Shown here: piece after piece, positions 51,412-61,700 of the stretch
Layout: every line of letters begins with the position of its first letter
Position numbering within the stretch: the first letter of the stretch is position 1
NCBI GenBank assembly: GCA_016715885.1
Contig: JADJXL010000025.1
Location: 62,001-126,000, forward strand
Direction of reading: 5' to 3'
Source of the DNA: Polyangiaceae bacterium
Lineage (GTDB): Bacteria; Myxococcota_A; Polyangia; Polyangiales; Polyangiaceae
DNA: 64,000 nucleotides
Notes under the pieces: generated by a model
Seen by the model: only the letters and a program-made list of their open reading frames with translations
Databases searched by the model: none
Told to the model about the DNA's origin: nothing
Translations under genes and position numbers: made by a program

Positions 51412-53190
51412 GTGAACAAGTTGACGAGCATCCTGGGTGGCCTGGCGGTCTTTGCGATCGCCATCGTTTTCATCGTGCAGTTCCGCCCCAACGCGGGACA
51501 GCAGGTGGCTACCGGCCCAACGTGCGCCATCGAAGTGCGAGGTTCGTGCATCCCCACCCTCCACTACTGGGCGTCCTTCCGAATGATGGTCCCGCGCGGC
51601 GCAGAAGCCGCGCTCTTGCGACAGCTCCGCATGCGCAAAATGACCGCCGAAGGCCTCGTCGAGCGCTACCTGCTCAACGAAGACGCCAAACGCCTCGGCA
51701 TCACCGTCTCCGAAGACGACCTCAACACCGAGCTCAGGTCGGGGCGCATGCATCTTTCGGCGCCCGTCGCCCCCATCAAACTCGCCGACGGCACCGCAGT
51801 CGAGCCTGCGAAGCTCATGCCCTACTTGGGCCTCGGACCCGACATGGTTCGTTACTGGCCCGTCAAGGACAAGCAAACCGGAAAGTTTGACCTCAAAACG
51901 TACGAACGTGAAGTACGGGCCATGGCGAAGATGAGCCCGCAGGAGTTCCGCGCCTACCAAAAGGAAGAGCTCATCGCGGCGCGCATGCGCGACATCGTCC
52001 GATCACGCGTTCAAGTGGGCGAAGAAGAAGCTTTCGCGCGCTACGCGAAGGACAAGTCGCAAGCGGTCGTGTCGTACGTTCGCTTGGACAAACGCTTCTA
52101 CGCCGATCTCGTTGCCGACACTTCGACAAAGTCCATCGATGCGTGGGTCGCGCTCAACAAGGAAGAAGAAGAGCGCGTGTGGAACGCTCGCAAAAGCCAG
52201 TACACGCCCGAATGTCGCGTGACGCGGCACATCCTGGCGAAGATCAACGAGGATGCCGCCGATCCCGATGCCGAGAAAGAAAAGGCGCGCAAGAAGATCA
52301 AGGAAGCACGTGAGCGCCTCGACAAAGGTGAAAGCTTTGCCGACGTAGCAAAGTCGCTCAGCGACGATGGCAGCGCCGAACAAGGCGGCCTGCTCGGATG
52401 CGTGGGCAAGGGCAAGATGGTCAAACCCTTCGAAGACGCGACGTTCGGCGCTGAACTTGGCAAAGTCGTCGAAACGGAATCTCAGTTCGGCATCCACCTC
52501 ATCGTCATCGACAAGATCGCCAAAGACTTGGAAGCCGAAGCGCTCGGACGCGCCGAAGTCGACAAAGAGATTTACCTCGCGCACGAGACGGAGCGCCTCG
52601 CAGCCGAAGCAGCAAAAGCGATCCTTGCAGCGGTGCAAGGCGGCAAGAAGATCGACGAGGCCGTCACGGCACACATCGCGGATCTGGAAGCGAAGGCAGC
52701 ACAAGCGGCCGAGGAAGCTCAAGGCGGCAAAGACAAGAAGAAGGACGACAAAAAGAAGGATGACAAGAAGGGTGAGGAAGCCGAAGCAGCTCCATCGCTC
52801 TTCGCCATGCATCCCGCGCGTCCGGTCGTCGAAACGAGCTTGCCGTTCAATGCGTCCGGTAGTCCCATCCCCGGGGCATCGCCCGCGAGCAATGCAGCCG
52901 CGATGGCCTTCAAGCTCGAAAAGCCCGGCGACGTGCCAAACGACATCGTCGAGCTGTTCAACGGTTACGCCGTCATGGTGCTGAAGGAGAAAACTCCGGC
53001 ATCCAAAGAGGCGTGGGAGAAGGACAAGACGATGTTCATCGCGCGCCTTCGCGCGGAGAAGCAAAACGACGCGCTCACTGCGTACCTGGACCGCCTGCGC
53101 AACACGCTCGGAGCGGAAATCAAGTACGGCCCGGAGTTCGTGAACGAACCGAAAGAGTCGGACCCTTCGAGCGAAGAGCCGACCGAGTAG
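51412..53190 (+). CDS. PpiC-type peptidyl-prolyl isomerase, membrane-anchored (PpiD/SurA-like)
   Basis: This is 592 residues from the GTG giving MNKLTSILGGLAVFAIAIVFIVQF, a single N-terminal membrane anchor; the frame runs back to 51352. A SurA-N-like helical region (about 60-190) precedes a parvulin domain near 262-375: CRVTRHILAKI, GESFADVAKSLSDDGSAEQG, GGLLGCVGKGKMVKPFEDA and QFGIHLIVID are the usual marks. A long charged stretch (GGKDKKKDDKKKDDKKGEE) lies near 460. It likely helps fold exported or outer-membrane proteins in the periplasm. The M16 peptidase gene follows after 37 bp. Confidence 0.9.
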   Translation: MNKLTSILGGLAVFAIAIVFIVQFRPNAGQQVATGPTCAIEVRGSCIPTLHYWASFRMMVPRGAEAALLRQLRMRKMTAEGLVERYLLNEDAKRLGITVSEDDLNTELRSGRMHLSAPVAPIKLADGTAVEPAKLMPYLGLGPDMVRYWPVKDKQTGKFDLKTYEREVRAMAKMSPQEFRAYQKEELIAARMRDIVRSRVQVGEEEAFARYAKDKSQAVVSYVRLDKRFYADLVADTSTKSIDAWVALNKEEEERVWNARKSQYTPECRVTRHILAKINEDAADPDAEKEKARKKIKEARERLDKGESFADVAKSLSDDGSAEQGGLLGCVGKGKMVKPFEDATFGAELGKVVETESQFGIHLIVIDKIAKDLEAEALGRAEVDKEIYLAHETERLAAEAAKAILAAVQGGKKIDEAVTAHIADLEAKAAQAAEEAQGGKDKKKDDKKKDDKKGEEAEAAPSLFAMHPARPVVETSLPFNASGSPIPGASPASNAAAMAFKLEKPGDVPNDIVELFNGYAVMVLKEKTPASKEAWEKDKTMFIARLRAEKQNDALTAYLDRLRNTLGAEIKYGPEFVNEPKESDPSSEEPTE

Positions 53191-53227
53191 CATACGATGC
53201 TCGCATGCATCATTTTCGTGTAGGTGA

Positions 53228-54517
53228 ATGCTGATCCACCACGATCTCGTCCTGTCGAGTGGGCTGCCGGTGGTCGTCGTACCGCAGCCCAACGTTCACC
53301 GCGCGGTGGCCGCGCTTTTTCTGCGCGTGGGTCCTCGCTTCGAAACGCCCGCGACAAACGGTTTGTCCCACTTCCTCGAACACATGTCGTTTCGAGGCAC
53401 GCGCACGTACCCGTCCGCGCACACGCAAGCGCTCGCGTTCGAGCGGCTTGGGGGAACGCTGTTCGCCGCAACGTCGGTGGATCACGGCGTGATGAGCATC
53501 GCGGTGCCACCGCGAAACTTCGAGCGTATCATCGATCTGTTGGGTGAGGTGACGACGACGCCCAGGTTCACCGACGTCGAGATCGAACGCGGTATCGTGC
53601 GCGAGGAGATCCTCGAAGACCTGGACGACGATGGGCGTGTCATCGATGCCGACGACCTTTCACGGCAGCTCATTTTCGAGGCGCATCCGCTCGGATATCG
53701 CATCACGGGCGGGCTCGATACGCTGGCCCGTTTCGATGAAGCGATGCTCAGGGCGCATCACGCGCGTCATTACACGACCGCCAACGCCATGCTTTGCCTT
53801 GCGGGCAACTTCGACGTAACCGCAGCCGTTGCGGCAGCCGAGCGTGCGTTTGCAGCGATGCCTCGAGGCGCCCGCGTCGAGGCGACCGCGCCGCGCAATG
53901 GTCAAACGCACCCGCGGTTTTCCTTCGTGAAGAACCAATCCAGCCAGACCGACCTTCGCATCGTGTTTCGCGCGGTGAGCGAGCACGACGCGCACGAGCC
54001 GAGCGTCGAAATGCTGCTGCGCGTTCTCGACGACGGCATGTCGACGCGTCTCTACGAGCGCATATGTGATCGCCTTGGGCTTTGTTACGACGTGTCGGGG
54101 ATGTTCGAGGCGTACGAGGACGACGGGGTGGTCGACATAGCGGCAGGTATGGCGCATGACCGGGCGACGATCGTGCTGACGGAGATTTTTGCGTTGGTGG
54201 ACGAGCTTGCGTCGCATGGGCCGAGGCCGGAGGAGCTCGACAAGGCGAAGGATCGGCATTTGTGGTCGGTGGAGGCGATGGCGGATGACGCGGAGGAGGT
54301 GGCGAGCTTCTACGGATTATCCGCGTTTACAAATTCGGTACGGACGCCCCAGTTGCGTCATGAGCAGCTTGCGAGCGTGACGGTGGCCGACGTTCGTGAC
54401 GCAGCGCAGCGCATTTTCCGTCCGGAACGGATGGGCGTGGTAGCGGTGGGGATGTTGAAGCGGTCGCAGGAGTCGAAGATGGACAAGATTGTTCAGGGGT
54501 TTGGTGGGGTGAGGTAG
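53228..54517 (+). CDS. M16 family zinc peptidase
   Basis: This 429-residue pitrilysin-type protease has the inverted zinc site HFLEH at 48-52 and a third ligand Glu near 127 in IVREEILEDLDD, the expected 75 residues on. The second half has the family's C-terminal lobe with YDVSGMFEAYEDDG. The size matches short processing-peptidase-like members (PqqL/YmxG type). Such enzymes degrade peptides or process secreted proteins; no lasso or PQQ genes are near. Its 3' end overlaps the convergent frameshifted gene by about 25 bp. Confidence 0.92.
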   Translation: MLIHHDLVLSSGLPVVVVPQPNVHRAVAALFLRVGPRFETPATNGLSHFLEHMSFRGTRTYPSAHTQALAFERLGGTLFAATSVDHGVMSIAVPPRNFERIIDLLGEVTTTPRFTDVEIERGIVREEILEDLDDDGRVIDADDLSRQLIFEAHPLGYRITGGLDTLARFDEAMLRAHHARHYTTANAMLCLAGNFDVTAAVAAAERAFAAMPRGARVEATAPRNGQTHPRFSFVKNQSSQTDLRIVFRAVSEHDAHEPSVEMLLRVLDDGMSTRLYERICDRLGLCYDVSGMFEAYEDDGVVDIAAGMAHDRATIVLTEIFALVDELASHGPRPEELDKAKDRHLWSVEAMADDAEEVASFYGLSAFTNSVRTPQLRHEQLASVTVADVRDAAQRIFRPERMGVVAVGMLKRSQESKMDKIVQGFGGVR

Positions 54518-55148
54518 GTTCCGCGCCCGGTTTGGGGATCGAGTTGGATTTTTGTGAGAGGAAAGGGTTTGGCGAAGCCGCGCAAGCGAACTTGACTGGT
54601 TCGCCATTCGAACGGTTCCTGAGCACGCGCATTCATCACCGTTGACGCTTCTTCATTGTCCATGAACGGAACTGCGCCCAGGCGGGGTTCTGATGATTCC
54701 GTCACGTCGACTCGATCCTCACGAAAAGCTGCCCCGAGGTAGACGTGATTGATTTCGACTCCCAAAACGCCTGCAATCGCAAGAAGTTTCGATAATGAAT
54801 CGTGCAATTGAAGTTTCGCATCACGCCATTTTGGTGCTTCCATTGTCTTCTTGCATTCGACGATATGGACATCGATGCGACCATCCTGGTGACACACAAA
54901 AACGCGCCGTCTGCACTCTTTTCACCTTTAAGAAATAAAAAATACCCGGTCGATTCGAGATGCCACGAGATGCAGTGTGTCTCCTCTGGAAGCTGGTACT
55001 CCACGTGGGCTTCTCCCGCTTCCTTGGTCTCGCGCACGACGACTGAATTCGGCGGATCGACGAATTCGAACAAGGGTTTGCCGTCGCTTCGCTTCTCCTT
55101 GATCCAACGTTGTATTCGCGTCTTCAGGTCACCCAATCGATCAATCAT
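54493..55148 (-). pseudogene. Nuclease-like partner of the AAA ATPase, interrupted by a frameshift
   Basis: Two overlapping frames form one protein. The first (55148 to about 54910) reads MIDRLGDLKTRIQRWIKE, then FVDPPNSVVVRETKE, then FLKGEKSADGAFL. The second (from about 54905 to 54493) continues VCHQDGRIDVHIVECKKTM and ends GRGTYLTPPNP. Restoring one base in the run of five T's at the junction joins them into about 218 residues. The RIDVHIVECKK segment fits the D-x(n)-E-x-K pattern of PD-(D/E)XK nucleases. The ATG overlaps the stop of the upstream ATPase gene (ATGA). The break may be real decay, a sequencing error or a recoding site. Confidence 0.6.
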
Positions 55149-56539
55149 GACACCACTTCGTGTTCCGAGAGGAGCTCCGTAAGCTCAAAGATTTCATCGC
55201 TCAAGCTGGCAAGCGACGCGTTGAACGTAGGCATGACGAGCCCACTTGGCCTTTTCTTCATTTCGACGACGCTCGTGCGCGTTCCGGCATCATCTGACTT
55301 GAACTCGTACCCTGACACGTCATCCTGTTCGAGATAAACTTGCGGACCATAGCCTAGTTTCGCTTGGGCTTCCGCACGTTTGTCGGCGGCGAGCGAACCA
55401 AGCTTGATGAAGTTGTTGATCTGCTGGCAGAAATCCGGGCTGTGCGTCGTGACCACGACAAAAAGCCCTTTACGCACGAGTCGAACGATGACTTGAGCTA
55501 CGAGTCGTTGTAGCTCGGGGTGGAGGTGGGCTTCGGGTTCTTCATAGACGAACAGCGGAAGACTTGATGCATACCGAAGCACAGCAATAACTGGTGTTAG
55601 TTCAGTAACGAGGGTTGACGAGAGATTCATAGGCAACGGTTTGGATATTCCCGCGGGATAGTACCAATACTCATTGACCGCAGAATTCCCAGAAACCAGT
55701 TCGACTCTCCCCATAAGCGCCCGTTCAAGCCAATCAGCTTCTTCTCCGAAGTCACGCCTTCCTACTCTGCTCCTTAGGCCGAATGCCATCATGTCGATGA
55801 AGTGAAAAGAAGGTGCGGTCAACTCAAGCCGATTATCGACATCGTCCTGATGCCATCGCTCCAAGCTACGGCGCGCTACCGCCTTGTAAAGCTGCATGAA
55901 TCCTGTGCGAGATGCCAGTAAATAAACGGGATCAATTCTCGAATATGGACCATCAAATCGTCGAAATAACCGCGTCAATCGATAGAATACAATTCTTCTC
56001 ACGAGCATGTCGAGCGCAGCAGCCCTGAGCTCGCGAATATCGTTCGTTTGCGGATGGGTCTTGATGCTCGTCGTCCCTGGCCCATCGGTCAAGGTTAGGA
56101 CGTGCTTCTCCGGATCGTCTCGATCCGTTGACCATGCAAACGCCATTTCCGACGGACACGCTTCGTTCTCCCAAGCAATACGACGGGCAGTAATCTGCTC
56201 ACTTTTGAAAATCCGCTGAATGAGTACAGCGCGGTTTTTCTCGAGCATTACGCGAAAGAGTCGCTCGAACAGCTCTATGTCTGCACGATGCATCGCTACC
56301 TGAACGGGCGTCGCGCCTTCCACAATGTGCTGAGCCACCCACGCTCTGCAAGCTTCCAGCTCCGGCCCCTCCGGCGGCTCGAGCTCCCCCTGCATCGCCA
56401 CGACCCCCCAAATCAGCGACGCCACATAGCTCTTCCCCGTGTTGTTCGGTCCGACGAACAGCGTCAGCGGCCGTATATCCACCTCGGCATGCTCAATCTT
56501 GCCGAGCCCCTCAACCGTGAGCTTCCAGTGCGGTGTCAT
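55145..56539 (-). CDS. AAA-family (ABC/OLD-like) ATPase
   Basis: This is 464 residues from ATG 56539, giving MTPHWKLTVEGLGKIEHAEV; the frame extends to 56575. Walker A GPNNTGKS is at 30-37. A long helical middle section, Arg/Tyr-rich (VFYRLTRLFRRFDGPYSRID), follows. Walker B is LFVYEEPEAHLHPELQ (about 329-344), and VVVTTHSPDF carries the H-loop. This head arrangement is found in OLD, RecF-like and AAA_15 proteins, many of which are antiphage effectors' ATPase halves. No Toprim domain is fused. Its stop overlaps the start of the nuclease-like gene, so the two form a module. Base composition is somewhat lower in GC than in neighbours, hinting at transfer. Confidence 0.85.
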   Translation of the reverse strand: MTPHWKLTVEGLGKIEHAEVDIRPLTLFVGPNNTGKSYVASLIWGVVAMQGELEPPEGPELEACRAWVAQHIVEGATPVQVAMHRADIELFERLFRVMLEKNRAVLIQRIFKSEQITARRIAWENEACPSEMAFAWSTDRDDPEKHVLTLTDGPGTTSIKTHPQTNDIRELRAAALDMLVRRIVFYRLTRLFRRFDGPYSRIDPVYLLASRTGFMQLYKAVARRSLERWHQDDVDNRLELTAPSFHFIDMMAFGLRSRVGRRDFGEEADWLERALMGRVELVSGNSAVNEYWYYPAGISKPLPMNLSSTLVTELTPVIAVLRYASSLPLFVYEEPEAHLHPELQRLVAQVIVRLVRKGLFVVVTTHSPDFCQQINNFIKLGSLAADKRAEAQAKLGYGPQVYLEQDDVSGYEFKSDDAGTRTSVVEMKKRPSGLVMPTFNASLASLSDEIFELTELLSEHEVVS

Positions 56540-56656
56540 CGCCGTCCTTATGTCAGCTTTGCCGCGCAGGTTCAACCCTCATGAACCCCCTACCCCGCCT
56601 CCACCGCACCACGCCACGCAGCTCCGCTCGCGTAGCCCACACGCGCCAAGCGGGCT

Positions 56657-56800
56657 TCAGCGGCGTCGTAATCCAATACGCCTGCCCACCATGAGCGCCG
56701 CTGCCATGCCGAGAATCAACGCGGCCCCGACAGCAGGCTCGCCGGCCAGCGTGCACCCGCCCGAACCGCTCACGGCCTGCACATCGCAAACTCTCGCGGC
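56657..56800 (-). pseudogene. MYXO-CTERM-like C-terminal remnant
   Basis: The minus strand encodes SGSGGCTLAGEPAVGAALIL followed by GMAAALMVGRRIGLRRR. This has the Cys, hydrophobic helix and Arg cluster of a MYXO-CTERM tail, which targets proteins to the outer surface. Upstream (beyond about 56800) the frame runs antisense to another coding-like stretch, so the body of the gene is gone. Confidence 0.45.
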
Positions 56801-57274
56801 GAGGTTGACGGGAAGAAGTGGACGCCCGAAGACAGTGGGGGCCATTTCGCGACGACGCAAGGCTCGCTCTCCGGATTGCTCAAAGGCGTGTTGCCGAAGG
56901 CAAATATATACAAATTCAAGTCGACGATGCCGCTGCGCGAAGTCATTGGGGATATCAATCGTTATTTCCGAATCTACAAAACGGCTTTCGCCTTCATGGG
57001 CATCACGGCCTGCGATGAATGGATGAAGCTCGAAGCGCTGAGTCAATCACCGTCGCAGCAAACACTGACGCGGTGGGCGCCGGTGCAAACGACGCCTCAG
57101 CCCAAATTCGAGCATTGGGTATGGTTGTCGGGCCCAATTCAGCAAGTCAGTATTGGCTACCAATTCGACTTCTGGACGTGGCGGGACAAGTACAGCGTGC
57201 AGGTGCGCACCAACGTAATGAAGGACTATATTTATGGCTTCATTGCGGGACACGTCGACATGACGTTCGTTTAG
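56777..57274 (+). pseudogene. C-terminal fragment of an unrecognised protein
   Basis: The frame reads HIANSRGEVDGKKWTPEDSG from about 56780, then GLLKGVLPKANIYKFKSTMP and MKDYIYGFIAGHVDMTFV at the end. It is protein-like (Trp-rich, balanced composition, lower GC than neighbours) but has no ATG start; a TTG at 56876 gives 132 residues. The upstream part collides with the MYXO-CTERM remnant on the other strand, so it appears to be the 3' end of a gene cut by rearrangement. No family is recognised. Confidence 0.45.
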
Positions 57275-57359
57275 CATCACGAAAAGCTTGGGTCGATTTG
57301 ATCGAAGGATGGACTCGCCCGGGAATTCGTGACCTCGCTGCTTGGCGGGGTGCGATGGT

Positions 57360-58310
57360 TTACGACGGAGAATCGTTTTCGGCAAAGACATCCTCGCACG
57401 ACGTTGCATGCCGCAGCTTCTTGGTCCACGCCCGGATTTGCTCGATGCTGGCCGATTCGATTCGGGTTGTCACGGAAGGCGTGAGTGCCCCGAATTGCTC
57501 TTCCATGATTTCTCGGAGCATGGCGCGACGACCTTGCAGGTCACCTTGCTTGTAGCCTTCGTCGAGGCCCTTCTTGTGTCCTTCGTCGAGGCCCTTCTTG
57601 TGTCCTCTGTCTTCGGCGGCTCGTTTCAGTTTGACGATTTCCGGATTGTTTTTCTTGATGAGCGCTTTGGCGACGTCGATTTCTGCTTGCGCCCGATCCA
57701 ACAAGGCCCGCACGGCAATGGGCCGAATCAAAGCTTCATCTTCAATGAAACTACCTGCGTCGAGCGGCACGAATTCGTTCTTCTCGCGCGACCACTCACC
57801 CACCGTCCCCGTCTTGACGAATATCCCAAATATCCGGCGAATCCCACGATACGCCAGATCCTCGGCCTTTTGTTTCGCCCGGCCCGGCGATTGCTCATTG
57901 ACCACTTCGAACGACAGCTCTTCCAAATACCGCGCCCCGGTCGCCGGGTCGTTTCCAGACCTCCGCACACTGCCGTCGGTCGCAAAATCCGACCCTTGCG
58001 TGACGCGCGTCAACAAATCCGAGCTCGACGTGCGGTCATCTTTGACATGCGCCAAGAGAACGAAGTCCACACGAGCATGCGCATCCGCATGGTCCTTCTC
58101 CGCCGGCTGCGCCACCATCCGCTCGCCGCGAATCACGATGTCTCGCGTCACTTCCGGCTCGACCAAATGGTCGTCGACTCGCGGAAACGGCCCGGGAGCC
58201 GGCGTAGGCGTGCGCTCCCGACTCGGCAAAACATACGTCGAAACACTCGACACAGTCCCCGGAGCCAACATCGCTCGACCACCGTTGTACCCGTTGTGCT
58301 TCGGATCCAT
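57360..58310 (-). CDS. Uma2/Rpn-like PD-(D/E)XK-type protein with DUF4351-like end
   Basis: This is a 316-residue protein. The central part (DRTSSSDLLTRVTQGSDF near 90 and YLEELSFEVVNEQS near 128) matches the restriction-like Uma2 core, with Asp and E-x-V/N at the site; the usual Lys is not obvious, so catalysis is in doubt. RRIFGIFVKTGTVGEWS follows. Near 232-250 there is a short tandem repeat, GHKKGLDEGHKKGLDEGYKQG in effect (three copies of an 8-residue unit). The C-terminus (MLREIMEEQFGALTPSVTTR, then EQIRAWTKKL) resembles DUF4351 ends. Such genes are multicopy in these bacteria, function unproven. Confidence 0.78.
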   Translation of the reverse strand: MDPKHNGYNGGRAMLAPGTVSSVSTYVLPSRERTPTPAPGPFPRVDDHLVEPEVTRDIVIRGERMVAQPAEKDHADAHARVDFVLLAHVKDDRTSSSDLLTRVTQGSDFATDGSVRRSGNDPATGARYLEELSFEVVNEQSPGRAKQKAEDLAYRGIRRIFGIFVKTGTVGEWSREKNEFVPLDAGSFIEDEALIRPIAVRALLDRAQAEIDVAKALIKKNNPEIVKLKRAAEDRGHKKGLDEGHKKGLDEGYKQGDLQGRRAMLREIMEEQFGALTPSVTTRIESASIEQIRAWTKKLRHATSCEDVFAENDSPS

Positions 58311-58793
58311 CGAGCACCGAGTTTACACGGCTGGATCCACAAGAGCAAGGGAAAGTTTGGAAAAAAGTTTGTCGAGAAGATTTGCACGATGTGCGTGCTC
58401 GTCGGCTGGCGGCTGGAACGCTGGCTTTGGCGGCGCTGCGGCAATGATGGCCGCCACCTCGGTCCTCGTTCGCCTCGCGCCTTGACGCGAAAACGGTCTC
58501 CGCCCCAAGCCGAGCCGAATAGCCAAGCCGCAATCTGCGTCGTTTTTCCGCGGTTCGAGCATTGGCGAGACGAACCGCTACCACCATCATTGCTCGGACG
58601 AAGCGCCGAGCTCGGCCAATGCATTGCGTATCGCTGTCTCTCGCTCCGGCGTATTTCTCCTGGAGGTTGGCACCGACCGGCAGAAAATTGGGTTCCGTCG
58701 GTGAACGCGCGAACATCCACCACGGCAACCGCAACGAAGGCACTTTCGAGCAACCACCAACTCGACGGCATAACGACGCCAGGAATACCCACG
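58311..58793. other. 483-bp region without a supportable gene
   Basis: Frames on both strands are open but have no starts, domains or codon bias that single one out. The plus-strand frame is merely the upstream extension of the Cys-rich lipoprotein gene and is read on the other strand as part of the Uma2-like gene further left. A minus-strand frame (58323-58562) is possible but unsupported. The promoters of both divergent genes should lie here; I could not identify them. Confidence 0.4.
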
Positions 58794-61700
58794 ATGAAGA
58801 ATCAAAGGCACATTGAACCTTCGAATTACGTCCTCACCAACATTCTTGCTTGCACGGTTTTGTCATTCATGATCGGGTGCGGCGCCGAGAATCCCGAAGG
58901 GCACGGGGGCGCCGGAGGCAGCTCGAACGGGTGGGCCGGCGCTGCGGACAGCAGTGAGAGCATTGCTACGAATGAATCCGATATTGTCCACGACCCTCGT
59001 TGGGACGCGCCCGCGGGGATCGAGCAAGCCATGGCGCCTCCATCGAATGCGACGGCATGCACGATGGGATCGCAATGTCCAACTGGGTATTGCGTCGACG
59101 GATTTTGTTGCGATAGCAAATGCGACAACAAGTGCATGGCGTGCGGCGCAGCGAAAAAAGGAAGCGGCGCCGATGGCATCTGCGGGTCGGTCAAATACGA
59201 CACCGATCCCGACAACGACTGTCCTTACGGCGCGTGCGATGGGAAAAACATGTGCAAGAACTACAATGGTTTTACTTGCACGTCGTCGACGCAATGCTTG
59301 TCGAATTATTGCGTCGATGGATATTGCTGCGGCAACATTTGCATGGGCGAGTGTCAAGCGTGCAGCGCGGCGAAAAAAGGCAGCGGAATCAACGGGGTTT
59401 GCGGCAACATCGCCGCGGGTACGAACCCGGATGGCGAATGCAACGGTGGCGGCACGTGTAACGGTTCGACGTGTACCACACCACAGACGAAACAAGCGAA
59501 TGGCACGGCATGCTCGACGTCGACACAATGCGCGTCCGGCTATTGCGCAGATGGCGTGTGCTGCGACAATTGGTGTTTGGGGACGTGTCAGGCGTGCACG
59601 GCAGCCAAGAAAAACCAGGGCGCCGATGGCGTGTGCGGACCGATTGCCAACGACAAAGACCCCGACGAAGAGTGCTGGGGTGGTGCATGCAATGGCGCCG
59701 GCGTGTGCAAGCAATACAACGGCGTGCCTTGCTCGGACAAGTCGCAGTGTTTGTCCGGGTATTGCGTCGACGGCTTCTGTTGCGGCAACATCTGCACGGG
59801 TATGTGTTACGCTTGCTCGGAAGCGAAAAAGGGCCAAGGGTACGACGGCGTGTGCGGTCCCATGGCGAGCGGCAAGGATCCGGAAAACGAATGCAATCCG
59901 GGAGAATGTAATGGCTCCGGGACATGCAATCAGCCTCAAACGCCGCAAGCCAATGGCACGACGTGCGTGTCGGGCGGACAGTGTGCTTCGGGCCAATGCG
60001 TCGACGGATACTGTTGCGACACCGCGTGTACGGGCATCTGTCAAGCATGCAGCACCGCCAAAAAGGGCAACGGGGCGAATGGGACATGTGGTCCGATTGC
60101 ATCGGAGACCGATCCCGAGGGCGAATGCGGCGTCGGTGGACGGTGCGGAGGCAATGGGACGTGTCGCTATTACAATGGCGCGCCGTGTACGTCGACCGGG
60201 CAATGTTTTTCGAATTATTGCGTGGACGGGGTATGTTGCGGCAACGTTTGCACGAGCACATGCTATGCGTGCAGCGCCGCGAAAAAAGGTCAAGGGTACG
60301 ACGGCTCGTGTGGGCCCATCGCCAACACCAAAGACCCCGACGACGAATGCAACCCTGGTGAATGCAATGGCTCGGGCGCGTGCAACCAATCGCAAACGCC
60401 GCAAGCCAACGGCGCCGCATGCTCGCTGGCAACGCAATGCGCTTCGGGATTCTGCGTCGACGGCGTATGCTGCGACTCGGCATGCTCGGACACGTGCACA
60501 GCGTGCACTACGGCGAAAAAGGGCAGTGGCGCGAACGGGACGTGTGGGAACATCAAATACGACACGGACCCGGACAATGAATGTCTTGCCGGTGCTTGCT
60601 CCGGAAGCGGCACCTGCCAATACTACAATGGTGCCACGTGCACGAGCACGGCGGAATGTTTGTCGAACTATTGCGTCGATGGGTATTGCTGCAACAATCA
60701 TTGCGGCGGAACCTGTTACGCGTGCAGCGCAGACAAAAAGGGCGGTGGACTCAATGGATCCTGTGGCCTCGTCGCTGCCAACACCGATCCGGACAACGAG
60801 TGCGGAGTGACGTGTGATGGTGCCGGCGCGTGCATCAAAGCGCCCAATGGAACGACGTGCGCTACGGCAACCGATTGCGTGTCGGGCCTCTGCGTGGACG
60901 GCGTATGTTGCGACAATGCGTGCACGGGGACCTGCATGGCGTGCAGCGCGGCGAAAAAGAGCAGCGGCAGCGACGGTACGTGTGACGTCATTCTTGCGAA
61001 TACCGATCCCGACGACGAATGCCCGCTCGGCAAATGCGACGGTGCAGCCGCGTGCTCGGTGCTGTTGGCGAATGGCAGCGCGTGCAGCACGGATGCAGAA
61101 TGCGGCTCCAACCATTGTGTGGACGGTGTTTGTTGCAATACGGCGTGCACCGGAACCTGCTTCGCATGCGACGTGGCGGGGTCCGTGGGAGCGTGCACGC
61201 CCATCCCCGCGGGACAAAGCGACCCGACCGGGACCCCCGCGTGCAATGACATCTGCAATGGCGCAGGTCAATGCATCAAAGACACCGGCGGCGCCTGCAC
61301 GTCGGGCAGCGAATGCGTGAGCCGCATCTGCAACAAGATGGTATGCGACTCGCCAAAGCCTGCCAATGGCCCACTCCAATGGATGACCATCCCTACGGGC
61401 TACAACCTCGATGTGAACGGAATCGCGGCGTTCAACAATGGGCAAGGTGTGGCCGTCGTCGGTTGGTGGACGGATAGTATGCTCAAAGGGTCCTTCAGCG
61501 CCGACGGTATGCCAAACCTTATGCATTATGGCTCCTCCAGCAATCAATGGTCGCAGTATAGCTCCATCCAAACGGCCCGAGGTGGCGTGGTGGCGTCGTA
61601 CGAAATGACCGACAGATGGTGCACTGTCCCGTGGGAACCGTGCAACTACTCCTGCGACATTTCGCAACCATCGGGTCTCGGATTCGCTCCTCTACACCAT

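Noticed and set aside
54802..55182. Plus-strand 126-residue frame
   Set aside because: It is antisense to the ATPase partner gene, whose coupling and motif are better supported.
57342..58793. N-terminal extension of the Cys-rich lipoprotein to a 1,704-residue protein
   Set aside because: The extension is antisense to a well-supported Uma2-like gene and is Arg-rich, while the signal peptide at 58794 fits a real start.
58863..61667. 934-residue frame antisense to the Cys-rich repeats
   Set aside because: It is a product of GC-rich codon bias and repeat period; its composition is unlike proteins and the sense strand has clear domains.
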